Assembly (NCBI GenBank): GCA_963822595.1
Contig: CAWGIG010000004.1
Span: forward strand, 1 to 64,000
From: CAVRUH01 sp963822595
Lineage (GTDB): Bacteria; Chlamydiota; Chlamydiia; Chlamydiales; Waddliaceae
DNA: 64,000 nt
Direction of reading: 5' to 3'
The position numbers were made by a program, and so were the translations under genes. Of this stretch, positions 1 through 10,064 are shown piece by piece. Position 1 is the first letter of the stretch, and each line of letters opens with the position of its first letter. Below the pieces are notes generated by a model. The model was not told where the DNA came from, searched no databases, and worked only from the letters and a program-made list of their open reading frames with translations.

Positions 1-17
1 AGATAAAAGTTTTTTGT

Positions 18-1241
18 GGCGGTCTCAACCGGTCAATGCAACATGGGTTGTAGCACCTCGCCGGGAGTTTTGAAGCCGAGCGTTTTGCGGGGGCGGGTGT
101 TGAGGCGGTCGGCGATGCGATCGAGTTTGGCTTGGCTGCAGGAAGAGTGATCCTCGCCTTTCGGAAGATATTCCCGCACCAGGCCGTTCGTGTTCTCATT
201 GCTGCCGCGCTGCCACGGGCTGCGTGGATCGCAGAAATAGACGTCAACCTTGGTGGCGAGCGAAAACGCCTTGTGGTCGGCCATCTCCAGGCCGCGATCC
301 CACGTCAGCGTGCGCATCAATCCCGCGGGCAACGCGCGTATCTTGCGCGCCAATGCCCGCACGACATCCTCAGTGTGTTTGCTTCGCACGCGGACCAGAA
401 TGACATATCGCGAACGCCGCTCGACCAACGTGGCAACGTATGCGTTGTTGCCCACATATATAAGATCGCCTTCCCAGTGGCCGGGAACCGCACGATCCTC
501 GGCCGCCGCCGGGCGCTGACGGATCGACACCGCATCGACGATTTGCCCGCGCTTACCCGACATCGCGCCTGCCGCATGGGTGCGTCGCAGCCGGCGCTGC
601 GTGCGCAAATACGCCGTCAACTCGTGTTTGAGTTCCCCGCGCGCCTGCACAAACAAGGTCTTGTATATTGTCTCGTGCGAAATCCGCATCGCCTGCCTGC
701 CCTTGCCGCGTCCCCCAAGCCAGCCCGAAATCTGCTGCGGCGACCAGCCGCGCCGCAGCTTGCGCGCCACAACCTGCCTTAAGGGTCGCCGCCGCGACAG
801 CAAAGTTTGCTTGGGCCGCCTCGCTTTATGCCACGCGCGATGGTCCGCCTCGGTGGCGCGATAGGCCCGGCGGCCGCCGTTGCGACTAATCTCGCGGCTG
901 ATCACCGAAGCGTGCCGTCCAAGTCGCGCCGCAATCGCAGCCCCGGTCTCGCCGGCCGCCAACCCGCGCGAAATTTCCTCGCGTTCCACAAGTGTCAAAT
1001 GGCGCGCGTTGCGCTGTCGCGGCGCGGGCGCAATGCCGCCAGTTCGACGCAGCGTGCCATAGATCCGTCCCACCGACGAAGCCAGCGCATCGCTTATTCG
1101 ACCCAGCGGTAACCCGTCGCGCCAAAGCCGGAAAACCTCCGAACGCCAATCAATAAATGCCTGATCTTGCTCCGCAATTCGCATCCATCCCTCCGATCCA
1201 TGCCAACACAACCCGTGTTGCATTGACCGGTTGAGACCGCC
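18..1241 (-). mobile_element. IS30-family insertion sequence, complete
   Basis: The element is bounded by 34-bp terminal inverted repeats, at 18-51 and 1208-1241, that differ at one position. Both ends read GGCGGTCTCAACCGGTCAAT from outside inwards. A single transposase gene fills the interior. The flanks (aaaagttttttgt before, gtttctttttttcaaaaaa after) rejoin into one of the poly-T/poly-A palindromes seen elsewhere in this part of the window. A 2-bp GT may be the target duplication, which fits the short duplications of IS30 elements. Confidence 0.9.
33..1184 (-). CDS. IS30-family transposase
   Basis: This 383-residue DDE transposase catalyses movement of the surrounding element. An N-terminal helix-turn-helix region (LTLVEREEISRGLAAGETGA, then IAARLGRHASVISREISRNG) is typical of IS30. 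The C-terminal half is an integrase core with the expected acidic residues: GHWEGDLI, TWDRGLEMADH, and a final Glu in SPWQRGSNENTNGLVREYLP. The open frame runs further upstream, but the ATG at 1184 inside the right end gives the usual IS30 length. Unlike most neighbours it has no frameshift, so the element may be recently acquired or simply well sequenced. Confidence 0.92.
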   Translation of the reverse strand: MRIAEQDQAFIDWRSEVFRLWRDGLPLGRISDALASSVGRIYGTLRRTGGIAPAPRQRNARHLTLVEREEISRGLAAGETGAAIAARLGRHASVISREISRNGGRRAYRATEADHRAWHKARRPKQTLLSRRRPLRQVVARKLRRGWSPQQISGWLGGRGKGRQAMRISHETIYKTLFVQARGELKHELTAYLRTQRRLRRTHAAGAMSGKRGQIVDAVSIRQRPAAAEDRAVPGHWEGDLIYVGNNAYVATLVERRSRYVILVRVRSKHTEDVVRALARKIRALPAGLMRTLTWDRGLEMADHKAFSLATKVDVYFCDPRSPWQRGSNENTNGLVREYLPKGEDHSSCSQAKLDRIADRLNTRPRKTLGFKTPGEVLQPMLH

Positions 1242-1273
1242 GTTTCTTTTTTTCAAAAAAGAAGTCTTTTCTC

Positions 1274-2227
1274 TTGCGTGCTGGGAATGTAGGAAGTTGC
1301 CATGAGTTTCGACACGAAGCTGACGCTGCGCGGACCGAATTGCGCGAACCGCGGCAGATGCTGGCCGATCAGGCCTATGGCGGCCATGGCTCCATCCATG
1401 ACGATGCAATAGCCGAGAAACTCGGTTTTCGCGCCGCCCCCATCGAAGGGCCCGACGCATTTCAGCCTGTTCCCGCCTCTGCTTGCGCATATCTGGGGCT
1501 GCGCATGGTTCGAGCGCGGCTGCATTTCGGCGCATTACCAGAATATGGTTATCGAGGGCGAGGAAGTGCGCGCCTTCGCCGAATTACCCGCCAAGGGTGC
1601 CAGCACAACCCGCGTATGGGCCGAGAAATCCGACGGCACGCGGTGCTGGAAGCCAGCGCGAGCTCGGTCCTGATCATGGCAAACGTTGCTGGAACAGCGC
1701 ATGGCGACGTTGCGCCCGCCCGGCGCCTGGTGATCCTGGCAGACCTTCATGTCGGCATGAAGGGCGCGGTGGACGAAATGGTAGCATGGCGCCGGACCAG
1801 ATCATGGGCGCGTTTATATCCCTTCTCGTTGAACGACAAAGCTGGCGGTGATTACCGAAACTTCGCCGTATTATCGGACGATTCGTCGCCTCGCCGTGGG
1901 GCCGTGCCATCGTGCCACTGGAAATGGTCAGCGTGCTGGCGGAATATTCCAGCGCGAAGTGCAAGGTTTCCGGTGAAGGGCCCTGCGGTGGGTTTGTTCG
2001 CCGATCAGGAAATCCGCATGATCGACGGCCCACTTTTCGTTGGCGAGACCTATCTGATCAGGCGCGAAATCGCGGCGCTTGTCGGAAAGTCGGCCGCATC
2101 AAATCCTACTGGGTGCGTTCAGCCGTATTATCGATGCGACCGGCGCACGTTGAAAGCCGAAATGCTGCTGAACCATGCCACGCTGAAAGAGTTGTATGTG
2201 GGCTATCGATCTGCGCCGACCGCGTAA
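1274..2227 (+). pseudogene. degraded MaoC/hotdog-like acyl dehydratase-type gene
   Basis: No single frame gives a coherent protein. Joining frames yields segments that read like a hotdog-fold (MaoC-type) protein: a start with HGSIHDD, AEKLGFRAAPIEGP, then a GEEVRAFAELPAKG segment, and later FADQEIRMIDGPLFVGETY with EMLLNHATLKE. The pieces keep their order, so this is one gene with several indels, about 310 codons long. Whether it is dead in the organism or only damaged by sequencing errors cannot be told here, because nearly all neighbours show similar indels. The family assignment rests on short matching segments. Confidence 0.4.
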
Positions 2228-2314
2228 CATGAAGTGTTGACGGCGATAGGTCTCCCGCATGGCGAAAGGCGATCCGGATCACGAACCGCCAGTTAGGCTT
2301 CGAAGGAGAACGCC

Positions 2315-3112
2315 ATGAGCGGTCACGCTCGTCAGCCGACCCTGTTCATCCCGCACGGCGGCGGTCCGTGTTTCTTCATGGACGATCCGCACGGCGTTTG
2401 GACGGGAATGGCGGCGTTCCTGCGCTCCCTCCCGGGCCGTCTGCCGGCGCCGCCATCGGCGATCCTGGTGATTTCCGGGCACTGGGAGACCGAGGGTTTT
2501 GGCTTCAGCGGCGCAGCGCAACCACCGTTGATTTACGACTATTATGGATTTCCGAAGGAGACATATTCGCTGCGCTATGACGTGCCCGGCGCACCGGCAC
2601 TAGCCGAAAAAGCGGCCTCGTTGCTTGGGGCCGCTGGTGTGCGTGCCGCGGTGGATGACGCGCGCGGCCTGGATCACGGCGTGTTCGTGCCGCTGAAGGT
2701 GGTATTTCCGGAGGCAGCAATTCCGGTGGTGGAGATGTCGGTCGATCGCGGCCTCGATCCGGCGCTGCACATGGCAGCAGGGCGGGCCTTGGCGCCGCTG
2801 CGTGACGAAGGCGTGCTGATCACTGGTTCCGGCATGAGTTTTCACAATATGCGCGGTTATGGCGACCCACGCTTTACAGCGCCTTCGGAACAATTCGATG
2901 CATGGCTGACGCAAAGCCTGGCCTTGCCCGGCCCGGCACGCGCGGACCGGTTGCGCACCTGGGAAAGTGCGCCGGCCGCGCTTCTGTGTCATCCACGGGC
3001 GGAACATCTGCTGCCGCTCATGATCGCCGCCGGCGCGGCGGAAGGGGCGGGACAGAAGCTGTATGGCGAGCTTGTGCTGCAGACCGCGATATCGGGATTT
3101 TGGTTCGATTAG
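2315..3112 (+). CDS. 4,5-DOPA extradiol dioxygenase-like (LigB/YgiD family)
   Basis: This intact 265-residue protein belongs to the class III extradiol ring-cleavage dioxygenases, which open catechol-type rings and bind a metal through histidines. The expected histidines are visible: H14 in FIPHGGGP, H56 in ISGHWE, H121 in LDHG, H177 in GMSFHN and H231 in AEHLLPL, matching YgiD-like enzymes in spacing and length. A good ribosome-binding site (aaggaga) precedes the ATG. It appears to be a single-gene unit. The natural substrate cannot be deduced; bacterial homologues are usually annotated as DOPA dioxygenase only by similarity. It is one of the few uninterrupted genes in the GC-rich part. Confidence 0.87.
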   Translation: MSGHARQPTLFIPHGGGPCFFMDDPHGVWTGMAAFLRSLPGRLPAPPSAILVISGHWETEGFGFSGAAQPPLIYDYYGFPKETYSLRYDVPGAPALAEKAASLLGAAGVRAAVDDARGLDHGVFVPLKVVFPEAAIPVVEMSVDRGLDPALHMAAGRALAPLRDEGVLITGSGMSFHNMRGYGDPRFTAPSEQFDAWLTQSLALPGPARADRLRTWESAPAALLCHPRAEHLLPLMIAAGAAEGAGQKLYGELVLQTAISGFWFD

Positions 3113-3224
3113 TTGGCTGCGTCGAAGAAGCGGCTCCCGGCTTGGCGGAAGCGACCGGTCCAAAACGCTAGCCTGAGGAAGCTCCAGACGAGGTCTTATT
3201 GTTTGGAAAAAGATAAAGTCTTCC

Positions 3225-4745
3225 CTAAGCCTCGTTAAGGTTCTGCAACAAGGCGTCCCAGGCCTCCGCAATCGCCCCAGGCCGGAACCGGGCCAGCACC
3301 GGCTCGGCCGCGACTCGCAAATGCGCGCACCAGATCGGCGCTGTCGGGCAAGCTCGTCAGGCGTTCGATGCCCGTCGCAATCGACTCCACATCGTAGGGA
3401 TCCACATACAGCGCCGCATCGCCGAAGATCCAGCGGAACACGGGCAGATCGGAAATCACGCACGGCGCGCCGGCCTGCGTCGCCTCCAGCGGCGAATAGC
3501 CGAAACCCTCGTTGTACGAGACGACTGCGAAACATGCAGCGTGGCGCATCAGCGTTTGCAGATCGTCGGACGGCACGTTTTGCAAATGGAAGATCTGGCC
3601 GCGCTTCCACGCCGGGCGCAATCTGCGTTCAGCACCTGCTCCTCCCGCCAGCCGGGGCCGCCGACGATGACCAGCCGCAGATCGGGGTCGCGCCGCGCCG
3701 ACCACCCGTTCCCAGGCGCGGATCAGGCTGCGCGAAATTCTTGCGCGGCTCCAGCGTGGAGACCGCCATGCACATAGCGCAGCCCGTGCTGCCGGCGGCG
3801 TCCAGCCCGGCGGCGGCGCCTGCGCCGTCCGGCCCGAGCGGCGCGGAAGGTGCACGTGGCGGCCGATGATCGGTGGCGGGATCGGCGCCTTCCGTCGCGC
3901 GCCGCGAGCGGCGCCAGCGCGCACGGGATGACCACGGCATGCTTTTCGCGCCGCGGATCCAGGCTGAGCAGATCGTCGCGGCTTTGCGGCGAATTGCACA
4001 CGAAGATCGCGTCCGGCGCGCAGGCCCGCACCAGGCGCGAATGCGCCATGGCCATTTTCCAGTTCACACCGTATCGACATCCGTGACCGGAACGGCATCG
4101 TGGAAGCGCATGATCTGGCGCACGCCGTGCGGCAGCCGCACCGGCCGCGGCATGCAGAACAACACGGCATCGAAATCCGCGCGCATCGAGCCGTTTCAGC
4201 ATCGGCACGGGCAGATGCGCGCACGCGATCGATGATGGCGCTGACGGACAGATCGGTGGCGTAATATTGCTGCGCCAGCACGTGCTCGCGCTGCTCGGGC
4301 GCCAGCGTGCGGGCGAACAGGATGCGCCACAGCGCGTTCAGCTGGCTGCGATCGGCCAGCGGCAGCAGCTCGTGGCGGTGTGCGCGATATCTGGCGCAGC
4401 ATCTGGCCGTATTGCAGCACGGACAGCGGGAACGGGCGCGGCTCCGGCCGGCCCAGTTCCGCTCCATCCAGTGCAGCACGCGCGGCCGTCGAGCGCCGGC
4501 TGCGTCCGGCCGGCCGGGCCGGACATGCGGCAGATCGTGCCGCGCGGTCGGCATCAGCAGGCCGGACACTTCGACGCTGTCAGGCTCGCACAGCATGCCG
4601 AAAATCAGCCGCAGATCCTGCGCCACGCCGACATACCCGTCGGCCGCGTGGCGACAGATCGACCAGCACGCGCGCCGCCGGCACGCCGCGTCAGCGCCGG
4701 CGCGTGGCGGGCACGCGACATCGTGTCGGGCGTTCGGGTCAGCAT
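3225..4745 (-). CDS. glycosyltransferase, GT4-like, frameshifted
   Basis: Several frames must be joined. The N-terminal part reads VLVDLS...ADGYVGVAQDLRLIFGML. The middle has the GT-B hinge region with the EPRKNF segment that follows a 'STLEPRKN' phrase. The C-terminal part has FAVVSYNEGFGYSPLEATQ, GAPCVISDLPVFRWIFGDAA and LYVDPYDVESIATGIERL, the sugar-nucleotide binding region of GT4 glycosyltransferases. These transfer sugars to polysaccharide or lipid acceptors. The natural end is probably QNLNEA followed by a stop at 3225-3227. The start at 4745 is a best guess. At least four indels break the frame. The acceptor and donor are unknown. Confidence 0.65.
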
Positions 4746-4907
4746 GCGGCACCGTCTGCGTCAAATTGCGAAGCCCGGCCTGCCCCTGTATCAGCACCTG
4801 CGATCATACTGCACCGTCGCGCGTGCGCTTGCGACCCGCTTGCGGTAACCCGTTGCAACGGCCAGTAAGACACGCGCTTGTAACGTCGCGTAGACTTACG
4901 TTGCGTC

Positions 4908-6144
4908 TCAAGGCTGCCGCCGCGGCGCCCGGCCGCGGCGCCAGCCGCAGCCGCAGCGCCTGCAATTGATGAAGCCCTGCGCATCGGCCTGGTCGTAGGC
5001 GCCTGCGTCGTCCTCGAACGTCACCACGCGGGCGGAATACAGGCTGTTCGGGCTTTCGCGGCCGATCACGGTCACGTTGCCCTTGTAGAGCTTCAGCGCG
5101 GACGCGGCCGGTGACCGACGCCTGGCTGGCATCGATCAGCGCCTGCAGCATCCGGCGCTCCGGCGCGAACCAGAAGCCGTTATAGATCAGCTCCGCATAG
5201 CGCGGCATCAGGCTGTCTTTCAGGTGCGCCGGCCTCGCGGTCCAGCGTGATGCTTTCGATGCCGCGATGCGCCGCCAGCAGGATCGTGCCGCCGGGGGTT
5301 TCGTACACGCCGCGGCGATTTCATGCCGACGAAGCGGTTCTCCACCAGATCCAGCCGGCCGATGCCGTTGTCGCGGCCGCAGCTCGTTCAGCTGCGTCAG
5401 CAGGGCGGCCGGCGACAGCGCCTCGCCGTCGATCGCCGACCGGATCGCCGTGGGCGAAATCGATGCTGATTTCGGTGGCGCGGTCGGGCGCGGCTTCGGG
5501 CGAGATGGTGCGCTGATATACGATCTCATCCGGCGCCACGCGCCGGGTCTTCCAGGATCTTGCCCTCGGAGGAGGAGTGCAGCAGGTTCGCATCGACCGA
5601 GAACGGCGCCTCGCCGCGCTTGTCCTTGGCGATCGGGATCTGGTTCTGCCTCGGCGAATTCCAGCAGCTTGGTGCGGCTGGTCAGGTCCCATTCGCGCCA
5701 GGGCGCGATCACCGTCACATCCGGCTTCAGCGCGTAATAGGCGAGCTCGAAGCGCACCTGGTCGTTGCCTTTGCCGGTGGCGCCATGGGCGACCGCGTCG
5801 GCGCCGACCGCTTCCGCGATTTCGATCTGGCGCTGCGCGATCAGCGGGCGGGCGATGCTGGTGCCGAGCAGATACTGGCCCTCGTACAGCGCGTTGGCGC
5901 GGAACATCGGGAACACGAAGTCGCGCACGAAGGTCTCGCGCAGATCCTCGACGAAAATCTCGCTTGATGCCGAACATCTCGGCCTTGCGCGCGCGCCGGC
6001 TCCAGCTCCTCGCCCTGGCCGAGATCGGCGGTGAAGGTGACCACCTCGCAGCCATAGGTCGTTCTGCAGCCAGCGCAGGATGACGCTGGTGTCGAGCCCG
6101 CCGGAATAGGCGAGCACTACTTTGCGTACCGATCGTCTGGCCAT
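4908..6144 (-). CDS. argG: argininosuccinate synthase, frameshifted
   Basis: ArgG joins citrulline and aspartate using ATP in the seventh step of arginine biosynthesis. The start is clear: [20 protein letters not shown] carries the N-type ATP pyrophosphatase loop SGGLDTS. Downstream in joined frames are [28 protein letters not shown], and [20 protein letters not shown], all ArgG hallmarks. The total length (about 412 codons) fits the family. The reading frame is broken several times by one-base indels, some in GC homopolymers, so an intact gene in the living organism is likely. The exact stop is uncertain because the last codons lie next to an indel. Confidence 0.85.
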
Positions 6145-6329
6145 GGGTTCCCAGGCTGGCTTTGGAGCCGGCGCTCATAGACCAGGGCAAGCCGGGCGGG
6201 AAACAGGTAGCTTGGTGGCGTAGCAGGCGCACACCACGTTAGGAATGCGCTGAAAGCACGCACTCTTGTCCGAAACCGACCCCTTTTCCGATACCGCCTT
6301 CGCTCGCTCGCCTGCAGAAGCTGCTCCCG

Positions 6330-6985
6330 ATGCTCGGCTCCGCGCAGCCGGGCGAAGCTGAGGCGGCGCGTCGCAAGCTCATCGAGCATCTCTCGCACGC
6401 GCGCCTGACGCTGTTGGACGTCGCCCAGCGGCTGCGGGAAACGCCGCGCGGCACCGCGTCCTTCACGCAAGGCGCGCGAGAGCAGAGCCTGGAGCGGCAG
6501 TTGGCGATCGCGCGGGAGGCGCGCGAGGAGGCCTCGCAGGAAGCGCGCTATGCCGCCATGCGGGCGCAGGCGCTGGAGGCCGAACTGCGACAGGTCATGT
6601 CCGAGGTCGGGCGGATGGCCCAGGCCGAAGGGAAGGCGCATTTCTGGGCGCTCGCGGCGTGGGGTGTGGCGGCGGGCTGCCTGCTATTCCTGATGGGCCC
6701 GGATGCTGCTGCGGCCAACCCCGGCCAGAACCCCGCAGCATGTCGTGCAGCTCGCGAGGCCGATAACGCCATAACCACATGCCGGCAGCGACGCCATGCT
6801 GCGTGCGACGACAGGGGAGTATCGTGGCACCGCGGCGGTGCAGGACCTGGAAGTGCGGAGCGCTCAGCCCAAACAACCAGGCGGAAATAAGAGCCTTCCT
6901 GAATCGCGGCGAGCCGCTGGTGGTGCAGCGCCGCGTGTCGATCGGCAATCAGACCTGGCTGCTGGGACGCACGCCAAACCCGTGA
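6330..6985 (+). CDS. hypothetical coiled-coil protein with one membrane segment
   Basis: I do not recognise the family. The first ~100 residues are rich in Ala, Glu, Arg and Gln with heptad character (ERQLAIAREAREEASQEARY), suggesting a coiled coil. A hydrophobic segment follows (FWALAAWGVAAGCLLFLMG). After a probable indel near 6,850 a different frame gives QPNNQAEIRAFLNRGEPLVV and QTWLLGRTPNP with a stop at 6985. The frame is also open upstream of 6330, so the true start may be earlier. A role at the cytoplasmic membrane is inference only. Confidence 0.4.
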
Positions 6986-7048
6986 CAGGCTGGGCAAGGC
7001 GCGGCGACGTGCTGCAACCTTAGAGGCGTTCGGCGGCTAGAAAAAAGT

Positions 7049-7187
7049 TGTTCTTTTTTGAAAAAAAGAACCAAAAAACTTTTACTCATTACGGGCAGCA
7101 TCGGGTTCGCCGGATTAAACGCAACGCCGGACGCCATTTTCAAAAGTTTTTTGCTTCTTTTTTTCAAAAAAGAAGCCTTCCTTTTCT
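7049..7187. repeat. two poly-T/poly-A palindromes, terminator-like
   Basis: Two near-identical palindromes face each other at about 7049-7084 (gttcttttttgaaaaaaag plus aaccaaaaaactttt) and 7142-7180 (aaaagttttttgcttcttt plus caaaaaagaag). They lie between convergent genes, just past the stop of the upstream hypothetical gene and just past the end of folD. This fits a bidirectional factor-independent terminator. Related copies occur at 1-17/1242-1275, 12014-12045 and 14172-14200. Confidence 0.6.
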
Positions 7188-8047
7188 CTAGACTTTCGCG
7201 GACCGCCGCGCCCGCGCGGCCAGCAGGGTATTTTCCAGCAGGCAGGCGATGGTCATGGGCCCGACGCCGCCCGGCACCGGCGTGATCGGCCGCGGCATGC
7301 GCGGCGCACTCCGCGGTGGCGCAGTCGCCGACCAGCCGGCCATCCGGCAGCGCGGTTGATGCCGACATCGATCACCGCGGCGCCGTCGGCGATCCAGTCG
7401 CCGCGCACCATTTCCGGCCGGCCGACGGCGGCCACCAGAATCTCGGCGCGGCGGCATTCGGCGGCCAGGTCGCGGGTGCGGGAATGGGCGATGGTGACGG
7501 TGGCGTTGGCGGCCAGCAGCATGGCGGCGACCGGCTTGCCGACGATGGCGGAGCGGCCCGAGCACCAGCGCGCGGGTGCCGGCCAGCGCGACGCCGGCAT
7601 GCGGCCAGCAGCTTCATGACGCCGCGCGGCGTGCAGGGCGCCAGCAGCGCCGTGCCTTCGGCAGCCGGCCGACATTGATGGGGTGGAAGCCGTCGACGTC
7701 CTTGGCCGGGTCGACCGCCTCGAGCACCGCGCGGGCTGTCGATGTGCGGCGGCAGCGGCAGTTGCACCAGGATGCCGTCCACCTCCGGGTCGGCGTTCAG
7801 GCCGGCGATGGCGGCGAGCAGGTCGGCCTGGGTCGGTGTCGGCCGGCAGCCGGATGGTGTCGGGCGGCGAAGCCGGCCTGCTGCGCGGCGCGGTCCTTGT
7901 TGCGCACATAGACGGCGCTGGCGGGATCGTCGCCGACCAGCACCACGGCGAGGCCGGGGTGGTAGGGCAGGCTGGCGACCCGGGCGGCGACGCTCGGCGC
8001 GCAGCCGCGGCGGCGAGCGCCTTGCCGTCGAGAATGCGCGCGGTCAC
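7188..8047 (-). CDS. folD: methylenetetrahydrofolate dehydrogenase/cyclohydrolase, frameshifted
   Basis: FolD interconverts methylene-, methenyl- and formyl-tetrahydrofolate. Joined frames give TARILDGKALA at the start, LAVVLVGDDPASAVYVRNKD (the catalytic-loop region of the family), DGILVQLPLPPHID, a GRSAIVGKPVAAMLL nucleotide-binding stretch, and VAAVGRPEMVRGDWIADGAA followed by VIDVGINR near the end. The GTG start at 8047 overlaps the upstream gene's stop by four bases (GTGA), so the two are probably translationally coupled. The 860-bp span is not a multiple of three, and several indels are needed to read it through. Identity is firm despite this. Confidence 0.88.
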
Positions 8048-8344
8048 AGCGCGGCGAGCCGGGGGGCGAGGGCGGCGGAATCGCCGCTGACCAGCAGGGT
8101 TTTCTGCCGCGCGGTGGCGCCATGCAGCACGCTGACGGCGCCCGGCTGGCACATCGAGGCCGGCCGCCAGGGCGGCGCAGGCGGCGCGGTTGGCGCGGCC
8201 GTCCTCCGCCGGTTCGGTGACGGCGATTTTCAGGCGCGTGCCCGCGGCGTCCGGCACGGTGCCGAGAATGCCGGCGCGGCGGGCGGCCGGCTGCACTTTC
8301 ACCGCTACCGAAACGCCAAGCGGCACGGCGCGCCAGAACGCCAT
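8044..8344 (-). CDS. yggU: DUF167/YggU family protein, frameshifted
   Basis: This small protein of about 100 residues begins MAFWRAVPLGVSVAVKVQPA and contains GTRLKIAVTEPAEDGRANRA, the conserved 'P-x-x-G-x-A-N' core of the DUF167 (YggU) family. The biochemical role of the family is not established. The start ATG overlaps the stop of the upstream YggT gene by four bases and its own stop overlaps the folD start, giving a tightly coupled yggT-yggU-folD operon. The span of 301 bp shows one net indel. Confidence 0.75.
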
Positions 8345-8663
8345 CAGAGCAGCGGTTGCCAGATGCCGGTGTGGATGCCGGCGTAGAGATATTCGACAAC
8401 CGGAACGACGATGACTTGCAGGATGATCAGCACCACCAGGGGCTGAAATCTATGCCGTTAAAGGTCGGCAGGCGCCGCCGCACCGGGCGCAGCAGCGGAT
8501 CGGTGACGCGGGCCAGGAAATCGGCCAGCGACCAGACGAAGCGGTTGCGCGTATCCAGCACGTTGAAGGCGATCAGGGTCGCGACGATGGCCTGCAGGAT
8601 GACCGCCCAGGTCAGCAACTGCACGACGATCATGATGAGCCGGTAGACGATGTAGGAGATCAC
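8344..8663 (-). CDS. yggT: YggT family membrane protein, one-base deletion
   Basis: YggT proteins are small integral membrane proteins, often encoded beside yggU in proteobacteria and linked to osmotic or cell-division contexts. The sequence starts MISYIVYRLIMIVVQLLTWA and contains VTDPLLRPVRRRLP, the family signature. A missing C in a CCCC run near 8,440 turns SPLVVLIIL into SPWWC-stop. Restoring it continues into QVIVVPVVEYLYAGIHTGIW and a stop at 8344-8346. This is a clean example of the homopolymer errors in this part of the window. Confidence 0.82.
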
Positions 8664-8711
8664 ACTGGCCTCGTGGCGGATTGCCGGGCGCTTGTAGCGG
8701 CGCCCCGCGCG

Positions 8712-9177
8712 CTAGGCCACCCGGCGCCGGCCGCGGGGAACGCGGCCGGGCCAGTCGACCACGTGGTGCTCCAGCGGGCCGGCGCTGGCGCTCGCTGATC
8801 GCCCGGCCGCGCACCGAGATGCCGGCCTCGTGCACGCTGTTCGGGATCGCCGGAGACCAGCGGGTGCCACCAGGCCAGGTCCCGGCCCTCTGCAGGCGGC
8901 GATAGGCGCAGGAAGGCGGCAGCCAGTCGATCTCGCGCCACGTCTGCCGGCGTCAGGCGCGACGCAGTCCGGAACGCGGCGGCTGCGGTTGGCGTAGTCG
9001 GAGCAGCGGCAGCTCTCGCTGGTCGAGCAGGCGGCAGGCGACGTTGGTGCAGTGGATCTCGTCGGTGTCGTCGTCGCGCAGCTTGTGCAGGCAGCAGCGG
9101 CCGCAGCCGTCGCACAGCGACTCCCACTCCTCGCGGCTCATCGCCGCCAATGTCTTGGTCTTCCAGAACGGTGCCAT
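8712..9177 (-). CDS. ycgN: YcgN/UPF0260 cysteine-cluster protein, frameshifted
   Basis: The N-terminus MAPFWKTKTLAAMSREEWES followed by LCDGCGRCCLHKLRDDDT and IHCTNVACRLLD is the conserved cysteine cluster of the YcgN (UPF0260) family, a probable metal or iron-sulfur cluster site whose function is not known. After an indel near 8,990 the rest follows in other frames (DCVALTPADVAR, AWWHPLVSGDP, HEAGISVRGR). It ends GRVPRGRRRVA with a stop at 8712-8714. The length of ~155 codons fits the family. It lies just upstream of the yggT operon on the same strand. Confidence 0.8.
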
Positions 9178-9257
9178 GATCCAGGTGTCGGTCGTCAGTC
9201 GTCTGTTTTCACAGGTGGCCTAGTGGAAGCTGAAAACTGGAAACTGGCAACGGCCAA

Positions 9258-9491
9258 CTATTCCGCGGCAATCGCCATGGAGGTTTCGCTGAGCGCCTCG
9301 CCGGCTTCCAGCAGCACGGCAGTGGTGACAGCGTGGCAGCGCAAGCCCCACTGGCCGCCGCGAAAGCGGGCGTGCCAGCCGCCGGCCGGATGGCGGGCGA
9401 CGTCGAGCGTCAATTGCCGCACACGGCCTTCATGCGCGACGGTGGCGGTGACGGGCCCCGGCGTGGCGCCGAGAATGCAAATGACTTCCAT
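9258..9491 (-). CDS. hypothetical protein, 77 residues
   Basis: A short intact frame begins MEVICILGATPGPVTATVAH and has RQLTLDVARHPAGGWHARFR and RCHAVTTAVLLEAGEAL. I do not recognise it. It has no signal peptide or membrane segment. Its position between ycgN and the divergent pseudopilin genes, and intact coding in an indel-rich area, favour a real small gene, but this is not certain. Confidence 0.45.
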   Translation of the reverse strand: MEVICILGATPGPVTATVAHEGRVRQLTLDVARHPAGGWHARFRGGQWGLRCHAVTTAVLLEAGEALSETSMAIAAE

Positions 9492-9620
9492 GCCTGCGGT
9501 CCTTGCGACTCGGCACGCAGGTTAAGGGGGTGCTTGCTGCAATATCGTTAATTACACGGGGAACTGCCGTGGCCTTGGTTTAACTTGCCGTGGCGGGCGG
9601 CCCGCGCTTCCTTGCGCGGC

Positions 9621-10064
9621 ATGCGCGGCCGGGACGACGGCTTCACCTTGATCGAAATGCTCGTGGTGCTCGCCATCATGGGGGCGGTCATCGGCGTCGT
9701 CATCATGCGCGGGCCGGTGCGCAGCCACGGCATTGCAGACTCGTGCCGCCGCCGGCGCTGCTGGCGCAGACGCTGCGGGAAGCCCGCGCCACGGCGATCG
9801 AACGCAGCCGGATGGTCGTGTCGTCATCGACCCGGCGCACGGAATTTTGCCGCCGACGGCGGGCCGATCCATGCCATGGCGCCAGGCGTCGAGCTCGCGG
9901 TGCTTCCGCCGGCGCTGAAAGGTCCGGGCGATGGCGGGTCGATCCGGTTTTCGCCGGACGGCAGCGCCAGCGGCGGCGGCGTGCTGCTCGGCAATGCCGG
10001 CCGCCGCGTCCAGATCGACATGCAATGGCTGACCGGCCAGGTACAGGTGGCCAATGCACCCTAA
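9621..10064 (+). CDS. gspH: type II secretion minor pseudopilin GspH-like, frameshifted
   Basis: GspH is a minor pseudopilin of the type II secretion system, processed by the prepilin peptidase and placed in the pseudopilus tip. The N-terminus MRGRDDGFTLIEMLVVLAIM shows the class III leader: Gly before Phe, a Glu five residues on, and a hydrophobic helix. The end (GGSIRFSPDGSASGGGVLLG, then RRVQIDMQWLTGQVQVANAP) is in the same frame. The middle reads correctly only in another frame (EARATAIERSRMVV), showing two compensating indels. It overlaps the start of the next pseudopilin gene. No gspG is visible upstream in this window. Confidence 0.75.
   Translation: MRGRDDGFTLIEMLVVLAIMGAVIGVVIMRGPVRSHGIADSCRRRRCWRRRCGKPAPRRSNAAGWSCRHRPGARNFAADGGPIHAMAPGVELAVLPPALKGPGDGGSIRFSPDGSASGGGVLLGNAGRRVQIDMQWLTGQVQVANAP

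Noticed and set aside
132..782. Long plus-strand open frame opposite the IS30 transposase
   Set aside because: It is a shadow of the GC-rich transposase gene; its translation has no family features, while the minus strand has a full DDE core.
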